DNA of 64,000 nt from Angustibacter luteus (GTDB lineage Bacteria; Actinomycetota; Actinomycetes; Actinomycetales; Angustibacteraceae). This document shows positions 1-7,740 of this stretch, one piece after another (the stretch's first letter is position 1; each line of letters starts with the position of its first letter). Location of the stretch: assembly GCF_039541115.1 (NCBI RefSeq), contig NZ_BAABFP010000005.1:356447-420446 (forward strand). Direction: 5' to 3'. The notes under the pieces are model-generated. The model saw nothing but the letters and a program-made list of their open reading frames with translations. It made no database searches and had not been told where the DNA came from. Position numbers and translations under genes: made by a program.

Positions 1-996
1 GTCATCTCGCGGCTGAAGATCATGGCGGACATCAACATCGCCGAGCGCCGCATCCCGCAGGACGGTCGCCTCTCCGTCACCACCAACGGCAAGAAGATCG
101 ACCTCCGCGTCGCCACCCTGCCGACGGTGTGGGGCGAGAAGGTCGTCATGCGCATCCTGGACAACTCCACCGCGCGGCTGACCCTGAACGACCTCGGCTT
201 CTCCTCGGGCAACTACGAGCGGTACAGCGAGAGCTTCGTCAAGCCGTACGGCATGATCCTGGTGACCGGCCCGACGGGTTCGGGCAAGTCGACCACCCTG
301 TACGCGACGTTGAACATCGTGAGCAAGCCCGAGGTCAACGTGATCACCGTCGAGGACCCGGTCGAGTACCGGCTCCCCGGGATCAACCAGGTGCAGGTCA
401 ACGCCAAGGCCGGCCTGACCTTCGCCGCGGCGCTCCGCTCCATCCTGCGCTCGGACCCTGACGTCGTCCTGATCGGTGAGGTCCGCGACCACGAGACGGC
501 GCAGATCGCCGTCGAGGCCGCCCTCACCGGCCACCTCGTGCTGACCACGCTGCACACCAACGACGCGCCGTCCGCCATCACCCGCTTGACCGAGATGGGC
601 ATCGAGCCGTTCCTGGTCGGTTCGGCATTGGACTGCGTGCTGGCCCAACGTCTGACCCGCCGGCTGTGCAGCAAGTGCAAGGAGCCGTTCCAGCCGGAGC
701 CGGCCGACCTCGAGCGGGTGGGCTTCCCGTGGACGCCGGGGGAGGAGCTGCCGGTGCTCTACCGTCCGGTGGGCTGCTCGACCTGCGCGAAGACCGGCTA
801 CAAGGGCCGGGTCGCGCTGCACGAGGTCATGAAGGTGTCCGAGACCATCGAGCGGCACACCGTCGAGCGGGTCTCGGCCGCGGTGATCGGGGAGACCGCG
901 CGGGCCGAGGGCATGACCACGCTCCGCATGGACGGCTGGCTGAAGGTGCTGGACGGCGTCACGTCCATCGAAGAGGTCCTGCGCGTCGTCGTGTGA
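1..996 (+). CDS. pilB: Type IV pilus extension ATPase PilB (5' end outside window)
   Basis: Hexameric cytoplasmic ATPase that powers type IV pilus extension. The reading frame is open from base 1, so only the C-terminal catalytic part (about 331 codons) is present. Visible motifs are the Walker A GPTGSGKS near base 268, the Walker B/His-box run DVVLIGEVRD and HLVLTTLHTND near bases 460-560, and a C-terminal tetracysteine zinc site (CSKC and CSTC) near bases 668-790. The zinc site is typical of PilB/GspE and absent from PilT. The first residues (VISRLKIMADINIAERR) align with the region after the N2 domain, so an ATG at 22 is internal and not a start. A sigma28-like promoter and pilT follow. 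Confidence 0.95.
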   Translation, partial: VISRLKIMADINIAERRIPQDGRLSVTTNGKKIDLRVATLPTVWGEKVVMRILDNSTARLTLNDLGFSSGNYERYSESFVKPYGMILVTGPTGSGKSTTLYATLNIVSKPEVNVITVEDPVEYRLPGINQVQVNAKAGLTFAAALRSILRSDPDVVLIGEVRDHETAQIAVEAALTGHLVLTTLHTNDAPSAITRLTEMGIEPFLVGSALDCVLAQRLTRRLCSKCKEPFQPEPADLERVGFPWTPGEELPVLYRPVGCSTCAKTGYKGRVALHEVMKVSETIERHTVERVSAAVIGETARAEGMTTLRMDGWLKVLDGVTSIEEVLRVVV

Positions 997-1014
997 CCGG
1001 TGTCGCCCTCACGG

Positions 1015-1043
1015 CTCAAGACCGTGCCGGGGTGTGCCGATAG
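1015..1043 (+). promoter_or_regulatory. Sigma28/WhiG-like promoter of pilT
   Basis: CTCAAG (1015-1020), 15 nt, then GCCGATAG (1036-1043). The E. coli FliA consensus is TAAAG followed by 14 nt and GCCGATAA, so both elements and the spacing fit. It is the best match of six similar sequences in the pilus locus. It lies in the pilB-pilT gap, about 60 nt before the pilT start. Confidence 0.65.
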
Positions 1044-1105
1044 CGGCTGTGAAGCATCCAGCTCGACCGCCATGCAGGCGACGAGCCTGCCATGAGGGGA
1101 GTGCC

Positions 1106-2410
1106 GTGAGCACTGTCGGAGAGCCGTACGTGCCGGAGTTCGCTCCAGCTGGGACGCCGGCCGGTTACGCGCCTGTGACGGCGTCTGTTCCTGCCCAGCA
1201 GGCACCCGTCGCCGCGGCGCCCGTGCCGGTGGCCGCGCCCGCGCACGCTGCCCCGCCCGCGCACGCTGCGGCCCCGGCGGTGGCACCCACCCAGGCGGCC
1301 CCGCAGGCCTACGCGCGCACCAGCACCGAGCAGGTGTTCGAGCACGACCTGGCCATCAACGACCTGCTCATCGAGATGATCGAGACGGGCGCCAGCGACC
1401 TGCACATCACCTCGGGTGCGGCGCCGATGATCCGGCTGCGCGGCGAGCTGCGCACGATGGGCGAGCACGCCGTGCTGACCCCGCCGGTGCTGCAGCGCGC
1501 GATCTACGCGATGCTCTCGCAGCGTCAGCGCGAGCGCTTCGAGACCGACCTCGAGCTGGACTTCGCCTACTCCGTCCCGGGCCGGGCCCGGTTCCGCGTC
1601 AACGTCTACCGGCAGCGCGAGGCGCTGGGTGCGGCCTTCCGCCTGATCCCCTACGAGATCAAGCCGCTCGAGGCCCTCGGTATCCCGCCGGCCGTGAACA
1701 ACTTTGCCGGCCTGCCGCGTGGCCTCGTGCTGGTCACCGGGCCGACCGGTTCGGGCAAGTCGACCACCCTCGCGGGTGTCGTCGACCTGGCCAACCGCAC
1801 CCGGCACGAGCACATCATGACGGTCGAGGACCCGATCGAGTTCCTGCACCGCCACAAGGGCTGCATCGTCAACCAGCGTGAGGTCGGCGAGGACACCAAG
1901 TCCTTCGGCAACGCGCTGAAGCACGCGCTGCGACAGGACCCCGACATCATCCTGGTCGGTGAGATGCGTGACCTCGAGACGATCTCGGTGGCGCTGACCG
2001 CCGCCGAGACCGGTCACCTGGTCTTCGCCACGCTGCACACCCAGGACGCCGCGCAGACGATGGACCGCGTCATCGACGTGTTCCCGTCCGAGCAGCAGCA
2101 GCAGGTCCGGGTGCAGCTCGCCGGCGCCATCCAGGGCGTCGTCTGCCAGACCCTCTGCAAGACCCGGGACGCCAAGGGCCGCGTCGTGGCCACCGAGGTC
2201 ATGGTCGCCACCCCCGCGATCCGCAACCTGATCCGCGAGGGCAAGACCCACCAGATCTACTCGGCCATGCAGGCCGGGGCGAAGCACGGAATGCACACGA
2301 TGGACCAGCACCTCGCAGAGCTGGTGCGCACCAACCAGATCACGTACGAACACGGTCTGGAGAAGTGCCACCACGTCGAGGACTTCAACCGCCTGCTCGG
2401 CCGGATCTGA
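1106..2410 (+). CDS. pilT: Type IV pilus retraction ATPase PilT
   Basis: Hexameric ATPase that depolymerises the pilus and drives twitching motility. The GTG at 1106 is chosen because GAGGGG lies 6-11 nt upstream; an in-frame ATG at 1034 falls inside the predicted promoter. The protein is about 434 residues against roughly 350 for typical PilT. The excess is an Ala/Pro-rich, probably disordered N-terminal stretch (about residues 10-75) with repeated AHAAP units. Next come an N-terminal PAS-like PilT domain (ASDLHIT), Walker A GPTGSGKS near residue 211, a Walker B region (DPDIILVGEMRD) near 278, and the His box HLVFATLHTQDA. There is no tetracysteine motif, which separates it from PilB. It probably co-transcribes with pilC 11 nt downstream. 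Confidence 0.95.
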   Translation: MSTVGEPYVPEFAPAGTPAGYAPVTASVPAQQAPVAAAPVPVAAPAHAAPPAHAAAPAVAPTQAAPQAYARTSTEQVFEHDLAINDLLIEMIETGASDLHITSGAAPMIRLRGELRTMGEHAVLTPPVLQRAIYAMLSQRQRERFETDLELDFAYSVPGRARFRVNVYRQREALGAAFRLIPYEIKPLEALGIPPAVNNFAGLPRGLVLVTGPTGSGKSTTLAGVVDLANRTRHEHIMTVEDPIEFLHRHKGCIVNQREVGEDTKSFGNALKHALRQDPDIILVGEMRDLETISVALTAAETGHLVFATLHTQDAAQTMDRVIDVFPSEQQQQVRVQLAGAIQGVVCQTLCKTRDAKGRVVATEVMVATPAIRNLIREGKTHQIYSAMQAGAKHGMHTMDQHLAELVRTNQITYEHGLEKCHHVEDFNRLLGRI

Positions 2411-2421
2411 GGACAACACAC

Positions 2422-3642
2422 ATGGCGACACTGACGTTCGAGTACGCCGTCCGCGACCGCGACGGCAAGCTGGTCAAGGGCACCCTGGACGCTGAGAACC
2501 AGGGCCAGGTGGTGCAGAAGCTCAAGACCCTCGGGTACGCGCCGGTCAGCATCACGCAGGCCAACGCGGGGATGAACAAAGAGCTGAAGATCCCCGGCCT
2601 CGGCGGCAAGGTCAAGACCAAGGACCTTGCGATCATGGCGCGCCAGTTCGCGACCATGATCAACTCGGGGCTCTCGCTGCTCCGCGCCCTGACGATCCTG
2701 GCCGAGCAGACCGAGAACAAGACCCTGGCGAGCGTGCTGGGCGAGGTTCGCGGCGAGGTCGAGACCGGGCAGTCGCTGTCGTCCGCGCTGGCCAAGCACC
2801 CCCGGATCTTCCCGCCCATCATGATCAACATGACCCGGGCCGGCGAGGTCGGTGGCTTCCTGGACGCGGTGCTCATCCAGGTCGCGGAGAACTTCGAGGC
2901 CGAGGTCAAGCTGCGCGGCAAGATCAAGTCCGCCATGACCTACCCGGTCGTCGTGTTCGTGATGGCGATCCTCGCGGTCATCGGCATGCTGCTGTTCATC
3001 GTCCCGATCTTCGCGAAGATGTTCTCGGACATGGGCGCCCAGCTGCCGGCCCCGACCCGGGCCCTGGTGTTCCTGTCGTCGGTGCTCAAGGTCGGCGGCA
3101 TCCCGATCCTGATCAGCCTGATCGCGCTCAGCGTCGGCTGGGGGCGCATCAAGCACCAGCAGCGGGTCCGCGAGATCGTCGACCCGATGATGCTGAAGAT
3201 GCCGGTGTTCGGCTCGCTGGTGCAGCGCATCGCGCTGTCCCGCTTCACCCGCAACCTGGGCACCATGCTCAAGTCCGGTGTACCGATCCTGCAGGCGCTC
3301 GACATCGTGGCCGACACCAGCGGCAACGAGGTCGTCGCGAAGGCCGTGCGCGCCGTCCAGCAGTCCGTGCGTCAGGGTGACTCGCTCGCCCGGCCGCTGA
3401 CCGAGCACGCGGTCTTCCCGCCCATGGTCGTGCAGATGATGGCCGTCGGTGAGGACACCGGTGCGCTGGACGACATGCTGGTGAAGATCAGCGACTTCTA
3501 CGACCAGGAGGTCGAGGCCACCACGGAGGCCCTCACCTCGCTCATCGAGCCGCTGATGATCGCGTTCCTCGGTGCCGTCGTCGGCTCCATGATCGTCGCG
3601 CTCTACATGCCGATCTTCGGGGTCTTCAACCTGATCAGCTGA
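2422..3642 (+). CDS. pilC: Type IV pilus inner-membrane platform protein PilC
   Basis: Polytopic platform protein that couples the PilB/PilT motors to pilin insertion or removal. It is 406 residues, normal for the family. It has two T2SF domains of about 120 residues each: the first contains MARQFATMINSGLSLLRAL, the second FTRNLGTMLKSGVPILQAL. Each is followed by a hydrophobic hairpin (AMTYPVVVFVMAILAVIGML, and near the C-terminus MIAFLGAVVGSMIVALYMPI). ATG 2422 has GAGGA 8 nt upstream overlapping the pilT stop, which suggests translational coupling. A strong terminator follows the stop. Confidence 0.95.
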   Translation: MATLTFEYAVRDRDGKLVKGTLDAENQGQVVQKLKTLGYAPVSITQANAGMNKELKIPGLGGKVKTKDLAIMARQFATMINSGLSLLRALTILAEQTENKTLASVLGEVRGEVETGQSLSSALAKHPRIFPPIMINMTRAGEVGGFLDAVLIQVAENFEAEVKLRGKIKSAMTYPVVVFVMAILAVIGMLLFIVPIFAKMFSDMGAQLPAPTRALVFLSSVLKVGGIPILISLIALSVGWGRIKHQQRVREIVDPMMLKMPVFGSLVQRIALSRFTRNLGTMLKSGVPILQALDIVADTSGNEVVAKAVRAVQQSVRQGDSLARPLTEHAVFPPMVVQMMAVGEDTGALDDMLVKISDFYDQEVEATTEALTSLIEPLMIAFLGAVVGSMIVALYMPIFGVFNLIS

Positions 3643-3659
3643 TCCGGACCAACCGCACT

Positions 3660-3690
3660 GCAGGGCCCCGGCGAGTTGCCGGGGCCCTGC
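3660..3690 (+). terminator. Terminator hairpin after pilTC
   Basis: A perfect 13-bp GC-rich stem (3660-3672 pairing with 3678-3690) around a 5-nt loop, directly after the pilC stop. There is no U tract, as is common for actinobacterial terminators. It isolates pilTC from the pilin genes. Confidence 0.75.
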
Positions 3691-3710
3691 CGCGTTCAGC
3701 CAGATGGGTG

Positions 3711-3738
3711 CTCAAGTGGATCTTGGAGTTGTCGACAC
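3711..3738 (+). promoter_or_regulatory. Sigma28-like promoter of first pilin gene
   Basis: CTCAAG (3711-3716), 14 nt, GTCGACAC (3731-3738). The -35-like element is identical to the other five pilus elements; the -10-like element matches GCCGATAG at 5 of 8 positions. The predicted transcript would have a leader of about 60 nt. Confidence 0.5.
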
Positions 3739-3804
3739 ATTGCTTGTCAATGCGTGGTGGACCCGCTCGACCCTCCCGTCAACATCGTCAAGAAGAGGCG
3801 ACAC

Positions 3805-4236
3805 ATGCTCACACGAATTCGCAAGGCGGCGGAGGAGAAGGACAGCGGCTTCACGCTGATCGAGCTCCTGGTCGTCATGATCATCATCGGCATCCTCGCC
3901 GCCATCGCCATCCCGGTGTTCCTGAACCAGCGCAAGAAGGCCGTCGACACCTCGATGAAGTCGGACCTGCGCACGGTCGCCAACGAGATGGAGACCTACT
4001 ACACCGACAACCAGAACTACCCGGCGGCCAACGCCTCGGGCACCGACACGGTCAACGTGGGCACCACTGCCGTCAAGCTGACCAAGGGCAACACCGTGGA
4101 CATCACGGTCGTCGTCGGCGCCGGCGTGGTCGACGGCAGCTACTGCCTGAAGGCGTCCAACGCCAAGGGCACGAGCGACTGGTACTACGACAGCGACCAG
4201 GGCGGCCTCCAGGCCAAGGGCACCGCCTGCAGCTGA
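3805..4236 (+). CDS. pilA: Type IV major pilin, copy 1
   Basis: Prepilin of 143 residues. A 15-residue charged leader (MLTRIRKAAEEKDSG) is followed by the prepilin-peptidase site G/FTLIELLV with the conserved Glu at mature position 5, then a hydrophobic helix and a globular C-terminal domain. Two cysteines (SYCLKA and GTACS) could form the C-terminal disulfide loop. ATG 3805 is chosen because it places the class III signal peptide at the N-terminus; longer in-frame readings begin inside the promoter. The first 70 or so codons are almost identical in DNA sequence to copies 2 and 3. The gene is flanked by its own promoter and terminator, so it is probably monocistronic. Confidence 0.93.
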   Translation: MLTRIRKAAEEKDSGFTLIELLVVMIIIGILAAIAIPVFLNQRKKAVDTSMKSDLRTVANEMETYYTDNQNYPAANASGTDTVNVGTTAVKLTKGNTVDITVVVGAGVVDGSYCLKASNAKGTSDWYYDSDQGGLQAKGTACS

Positions 4237-4255
4237 CGGACGAGCACACACCCGC

Positions 4256-4286
4256 GTGGGGGTCCCGGAGGAACCGGGGCCCCCAC
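4256..4286 (+). terminator. Terminator hairpin after pilin copy 1
   Basis: A 13-bp stem (4256-4268 with 4274-4286, one G-U wobble) around the loop AGGAA, starting 20 nt after the stop codon. Confidence 0.75.
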
Positions 4287-4316
4287 TGCCGTCGGCGGGT
4301 GTCAGCCATTCGGCCG

Positions 4317-4344
4317 CTCAAGTCCTGGCCATGGCCGTCGATGC
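4317..4344 (+). promoter_or_regulatory. Sigma28-like promoter of second pilin gene
   Basis: CTCAAG (4317-4322), 14 nt, GTCGATGC (4337-4344). Same -35-like element and spacing as pilin copies 1 and 3, with 5 of 8 matches to the GCCGATAG -10. Confidence 0.55.
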
Positions 4345-4391
4345 TTCTCTCGTCATCGGAGGTGGCCTACGGGCTCGTCCCTCCACACCTA

Positions 4392-4408
4392 TCGTCTCGA
4401 AGGGACGA
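4392..4408 (+). promoter_or_regulatory. Small hairpin over the pilin-2 Shine-Dalgarno
   Basis: TCGTC (4392-4396) can pair with GACGA (4404-4408), placing the AAGGGA ribosome-binding site in loop and stem just before ATG 4414. The same element occurs before pilin copy 3 at 5008-5024 but not before copy 1. A role in translation control is inference. Confidence 0.35.
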
Positions 4409-4413
4409 ATCAG

Positions 4414-4848
4414 ATGCTCGCTCGCATTCGCAAGGCGGCGGAGGAGAAGGACAGCGGCTTCACGCTGATCGAGCTCCTGGTCGTCATGATCATCATCGGC
4501 ATCCTCGCGGCCATCGCCATCCCGGTGTTCCTGAACCAGCGCAAGAAGGCCGTCGACACCTCGATGAAGTCGGACCTGCGCACGGTCGCCAACGAGATGG
4601 AGACCTACTACACCGACAACCAGAACTACCCGGCGGACGCCTCTGGCACCGACGCGGTCCTGGTCGGCACGGGCAACTCCATCAAGCTGACCAAGGGCAA
4701 CAAGATCACCGTCACGACGACCGTCGGCACGGGCATCCTCGCCGGCACCTTCTGCCTGAAGGCGGAGAACGCCAAGGGCACCGGCGACTGGTACTACGAC
4801 AGCGACCAGGGCGGCCTGCAGCCCAAGGGCACCGCTGCCTGCAGCTGA
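4414..4848 (+). CDS. pilA: Type IV major pilin, copy 2
   Basis: Prepilin of 144 residues with the leader MLARIRKAAEEKDSG, cleavage before FTLIELLV and Glu5. It is identical to copy 1 through the helix and on to the NQNYP segment. The C-terminal domain is a diverged paralogue that keeps the WYYDSDQGGLQ signature and both cysteines (TFCLKA and AACS). The nucleotide sequence over the first 220 bases differs from copy 1 at only about two positions, which points to recent duplication or gene conversion. Its upstream leader is shared with copy 3 rather than copy 1. It has its own promoter and terminator. Confidence 0.93.
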   Translation: MLARIRKAAEEKDSGFTLIELLVVMIIIGILAAIAIPVFLNQRKKAVDTSMKSDLRTVANEMETYYTDNQNYPADASGTDAVLVGTGNSIKLTKGNKITVTTTVGTGILAGTFCLKAENAKGTGDWYYDSDQGGLQPKGTAACS

Positions 4849-4863
4849 TCACTCGCTCTGCTG

Positions 4864-4899
4864 AAGCGGGGCTCCCGGACACGTCCGGGGGCCCCGCTT
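4864..4899 (+). terminator. Terminator hairpin after pilin copy 2
   Basis: A long stem of up to 17 bp (4864-4880 with 4883-4899) with a very short loop, ending in a run of three T, beginning 15 nt after the stop codon. Confidence 0.8.
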
Positions 4900-4930
4900 T
4901 CGTCGTCCCGCAGATTCCTCCATTTGGATG

Positions 4931-4958
4931 CTCAAGTCGTTGTGCCCGTGGCCGATGC
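4931..4958 (+). promoter_or_regulatory. Sigma28-like promoter of third pilin gene
   Basis: CTCAAG (4931-4936), 14 nt, GCCGATGC (4951-4958): 6 of 8 matches to GCCGATAG and the exact E. coli FliA-type spacing. Strongest of the three pilin promoters. Confidence 0.6.
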
Positions 4959-5007
4959 ATCAATTGTCATCGGAGGTGGCCCGCCCGGGTTCGTCCCTCC
5001 ACATCGA

Positions 5008-5024
5008 TCGTCTCGAAGGGACGA
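5008..5024 (+). promoter_or_regulatory. Small hairpin over the pilin-3 Shine-Dalgarno
   Basis: TCGTC (5008-5012) and GACGA (5020-5024) flank the AAGGGA ribosome-binding site ahead of ATG 5030, as in pilin copy 2. The surrounding leader, including GTCATCGGAGGTGGC, is also shared with copy 2. Confidence 0.35.
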
Positions 5025-5029
5025 ATCAC

Positions 5030-5491
5030 ATGCTCGCTCGCATTCGCAAGGCGGCGGAGGACAAGGACAGCGGCTTCACGCTGATCGAGCTCCTGGTCGT
5101 CATGATCATCATCGGCATCCTCGCGGCCATCGCCATCCCGGTGTTCCTGAACCAGCGCAAGAAGGCCGTCGACACCTCGATCAAGTCCGACCTGCGCACG
5201 GTCGCCAACGAGCTCGAGACCTACTACACCGACAACCAGGCCTACGTCGCTGTCGCCACCAACACGGCCGGCACCAACAAGGTCACCGTTGGTTCCACCG
5301 ACGTCAAGCTGAGCTCCAACAACGTCGTGGCCCTCAAGCTCGTCAAGCAGGGCACCGGCGGCGCGGTCGTCGCGGCGACCGACGCCACCGACGCGCAGGG
5401 CTTCTGCCTGACCGGCACGAACGCCAAGTCCTCGGGCAACGTCATCACGTACAACAGCCTCGCGGGCGGCCTCGGCAACACCGCTTGCTGA
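5030..5491 (+). CDS. pilA: Type IV major pilin, copy 3 (diverged C-terminus)
   Basis: Prepilin of 153 residues: leader MLARIRKAAEDKDSG, cleavage before FTLIELLV, Glu5, and a helix essentially identical to copies 1 and 2. The C-terminal domain is different. It lacks the WYYDSDQGGLQ segment, is richer in Val/Thr/Asn, and keeps two cysteines (GFCLTG and the terminal NTAC). ATG 5030 is chosen for the leader peptide. The three pilins share a constant assembly half and a variable surface half. Individual promoters and terminators would allow separate dosage. Confidence 0.92.
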   Translation: MLARIRKAAEDKDSGFTLIELLVVMIIIGILAAIAIPVFLNQRKKAVDTSIKSDLRTVANELETYYTDNQAYVAVATNTAGTNKVTVGSTDVKLSSNNVVALKLVKQGTGGAVVAATDATDAQGFCLTGTNAKSSGNVITYNSLAGGLGNTAC

Positions 5492-5506
5492 TCTGACGCT
5501 TCATCG

Positions 5507-5536
5507 GCGGGGTCGGCCCTTCGGGGCCGGCCCCGC
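5507..5536 (+). terminator. Terminator hairpin with UUCG loop after pilin copy 3
   Basis: A 13-bp stem (5507-5519 with 5524-5536, one wobble) closed by a C(UUCG)G tetraloop, an exceptionally stable RNA hairpin, and followed by TT. Confidence 0.8.
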
Positions 5537-5570
5537 TTCGCATGTCCCGAGAAAGCACCCGTTCGGTCGT

Positions 5571-5599
5571 CTCAAGGTCCTCCAGCAGAGCGCCGACAG
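5571..5599 (+). promoter_or_regulatory. Sigma28-like promoter of the minor-pilin operon
   Basis: CTCAAG (5571-5576), 15 nt, GCCGACAG (5592-5599): 7 of 8 matches to GCCGATAG. It supports a start at ATG 5653 for the first minor pilin rather than any upstream in-frame ATG. Confidence 0.6.
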
Positions 5600-5652
5600 T
5601 GTCAACAGCGACCGGTGGCGACCCGCCCCGGCTGGGTGAGTGGGTGGTGGGC

Positions 5653-7002
5653 ATGGACCTGCGTCGACGGTGGCGCCTGGTGCGGACTGGTTCCGACACC
5701 GGCTTCGGCCTGGTCGAGCTGTTGTTCGCGATGGTGATCTTCACGATCATCGCGACGGCGGTCGCCTACGGCCTGCAGAGCGCGTTGAACACCACCGGCC
5801 AGAACCGGATGCGCGTGCAGGGGGCGAACCTCGCGTCACGCGAGATGGAGATCGTGCGCCACGAGTTCAGCTCCTCGCCCACCGGGCCGCAGGACCTGTC
5901 GGCCACCGCCACCGCAGTCAACCCGCACCCGCTCAGCGGCGCCTCGGCTCCGATGAAGATCGACGGCGTCCCCTTCACGGTCACCCGCACGGTGGAGTGG
6001 CTGCCGGCCGGTCCCGGCTCCAGCCCCTGCGACGGTGGCTCCGCGGTGACCTACCCCGTCCTGGCGGTGAACGTGAAGGTCACCTGGGACCGCATGGGCT
6101 CGACCCAGCCGGTCGAGTCGAACACCATCCTGACGCCGCCCAAGGGCAACGTGTCGGGGACCATCTCGTTCGTCGCCGTCAAGGTGATCGACGCTGGCGG
6201 CATCGGTGAGGGCAACATGCCCGTCACGCTGGCCGGCGGGTCCTTCACGGCTACCCGCCCGACGGCGGACGACGGCTGCGCCGTTTTCCCGGTCTCCCCG
6301 GCCAGCTACCCGTTCAGCTACACCGCGACGGTGACCAAGTCCGGGTACAGCGACCCGAACGGCAACGCCTCGGCGACCCGCTCGGTCGCGGTGGCTTCAG
6401 GTGGCAGCTTCGTCATCCCGGCCCCGATCTCCTACGACCTCGCCGGTTCCCTGTCCCTGACCATGGCGCTCAACGCGTCCGACGTGACCGCGGGGTACAA
6501 GCCGCCGACCACGCTGCCGCCGCTGACGATCTACAACCCGGGGATCACCGGGAGCGCGCAGACCCGGACCATCGCGTCCACGGGCGCGACGACCACCATC
6601 CCCGGCCTGTGGCCGTACAGCAGCGGCTACGAGTCCTGGCCGGGGACGTGCAACACCGCCTCGACCAGCCACCCGGCCGGCGTGGTGGTGCCGCCCGGCG
6701 GTTCGGCCTCCGCGACCCACCGGCTCGTGCCGGTCACCGTCCGGGTGACGCTCCTGGGCGTCAACCAGGTCAACGCCTCCGTCGTCGCCTACCCGCTCAC
6801 GGCGACGGGGTGCTCCGCCGCGGAGAACCCGCTGGTGCTGGGAGTGACCAACACCTCGGGCCAGCTCAAGACGTCGGTGCTCACCGGCTCCTGGCGCTTC
6901 CAGGTCGTCGGCGGCACGGCACCGTCCGCCGGCTGGCCCGTGCTTACCGGCGTGACCCGCACCACGACCGCGCAGACCGTCAACGTGCAGATGGGGACCT
7001 GA
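5653..7002 (+). CDS. PilV-like minor prepilin with large extracellular domain
   Basis: About 449 residues. A basic leader (MDLRRRWRLVRTGSDTG) precedes the class III cleavage site G/FGLVELLFAMVIF with Glu5, so it is a substrate of the prepilin peptidase. The rest is far larger than a usual minor pilin. It includes a beta-rich segment around residues 170-230 (GTISFVAVKVIDAGG, then ATVTKSGYSD) resembling carboxypeptidase-regulatory/Ig-like folds, and further Thr/Ser/Pro-rich beta sequence. ATG 5653 is used because the promoter at 5571-5599 excludes the ATG at 5542. It is first of three genes coupled with 1-nt or near-zero spacing. It is likely a tip-complex or adhesive minor pilin; which part binds a ligand cannot be told. 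Confidence 0.82.
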   Translation: MDLRRRWRLVRTGSDTGFGLVELLFAMVIFTIIATAVAYGLQSALNTTGQNRMRVQGANLASREMEIVRHEFSSSPTGPQDLSATATAVNPHPLSGASAPMKIDGVPFTVTRTVEWLPAGPGSSPCDGGSAVTYPVLAVNVKVTWDRMGSTQPVESNTILTPPKGNVSGTISFVAVKVIDAGGIGEGNMPVTLAGGSFTATRPTADDGCAVFPVSPASYPFSYTATVTKSGYSDPNGNASATRSVAVASGGSFVIPAPISYDLAGSLSLTMALNASDVTAGYKPPTTLPPLTIYNPGITGSAQTRTIASTGATTTIPGLWPYSSGYESWPGTCNTASTSHPAGVVVPPGGSASATHRLVPVTVRVTLLGVNQVNASVVAYPLTATGCSAAENPLVLGVTNTSGQLKTSVLTGSWRFQVVGGTAPSAGWPVLTGVTRTTTAQTVNVQMGT

Positions 7003-7003
7003 C

Positions 7004-7726
7004 ATGACCGTGCTCCGCTTGCGGCTGCCGCGTCGGCGGCTCGACGAGGGCTTCACGCTGGTCGAGATGCTGACCACGATGCTCCTGCTCTCGGTCATCT
7101 CGGCGCTGGCCTTCGGCGCGCTGATCGGGACGCAGAAGACCGTCCGCGGCAACATCGGCCGCCTGGACCAGACGCAGCAGGCCAAGGTCGCTGGCGACAC
7201 GATCACCAAGAACCTGCGCACCGCGGTGCTTCCGTCGCAGATCCTCGGCACCTGCACCGACTGCCAGGACGCCGCGTTCCTCAGCGGTGACTGGAACAAG
7301 GTGTCGTTCTTCGCCAACATCAACAACCCGGCCAACACGGTGGGCCCGAGCAAGGTCACGTACGCCCTCGCGGCCAACGGTTCGCTGACCGAGACCGTGC
7401 AGCCGCCGAACGCGCACGCCGCGGACGACTACAACTACACCTACTGCGCACCGATCTCGGCGACCTGCAAGGCGTACTCGCGAACCGTCGCGCGCAACGT
7501 CGTCGCCTCCGCGACCGCCCCGATCTTCACCTACTACGACTACTCGGGCGGGCAGCTGAGCGTGCCCATCACCGGCACCACCCTGGCCGACGTCAACAGC
7601 ATCAACATCGTGCTGACGATCAAGTCCAGCAAGGAAGTCAAGGGCGGCACCATCGTCACCCACGTGACGATGCCGAACGCGGACTCCCTCGAACAGTCCA
7701 CCGCAACCGCCACGGCAACGCCATGA
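7004..7726 (+). CDS. PilW-like minor prepilin
   Basis: 240 residues with the leader MTVLRLRLPRRRLDEG and cleavage site before FTLVEMLTTMLLLSV (Glu5 present), then a hydrophobic helix and a secreted domain with a cysteine pair (GTCTDCQDA) near residue 84. It starts 1 nt after the preceding stop and runs into the next gene. N-terminal features fit PilW/PilJ-type minor pilins that prime pilus assembly. The C-terminal domain is not recognised. Confidence 0.82.
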   Translation: MTVLRLRLPRRRLDEGFTLVEMLTTMLLLSVISALAFGALIGTQKTVRGNIGRLDQTQQAKVAGDTITKNLRTAVLPSQILGTCTDCQDAAFLSGDWNKVSFFANINNPANTVGPSKVTYALAANGSLTETVQPPNAHAADDYNYTYCAPISATCKAYSRTVARNVVASATAPIFTYYDYSGGQLSVPITGTTLADVNSINIVLTIKSSKEVKGGTIVTHVTMPNADSLEQSTATATATP

Positions 7727-7740
7727 CCGAAGGACCCGAG

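Noticed and set aside
1016-2431. Long minus-strand open frame opposite pilT (471 codons)
   Set aside because: Composition is His/Asp/Arg/Val-rich low-complexity text typical of the antisense of high-GC genes; the plus strand encodes an unmistakable PilT.
4414-5491. CRISPR-like or satellite repeats in the pilin region
   Set aside because: The repeats are whole duplicated genes of about 600 bp spacing, not short regularly spaced units.
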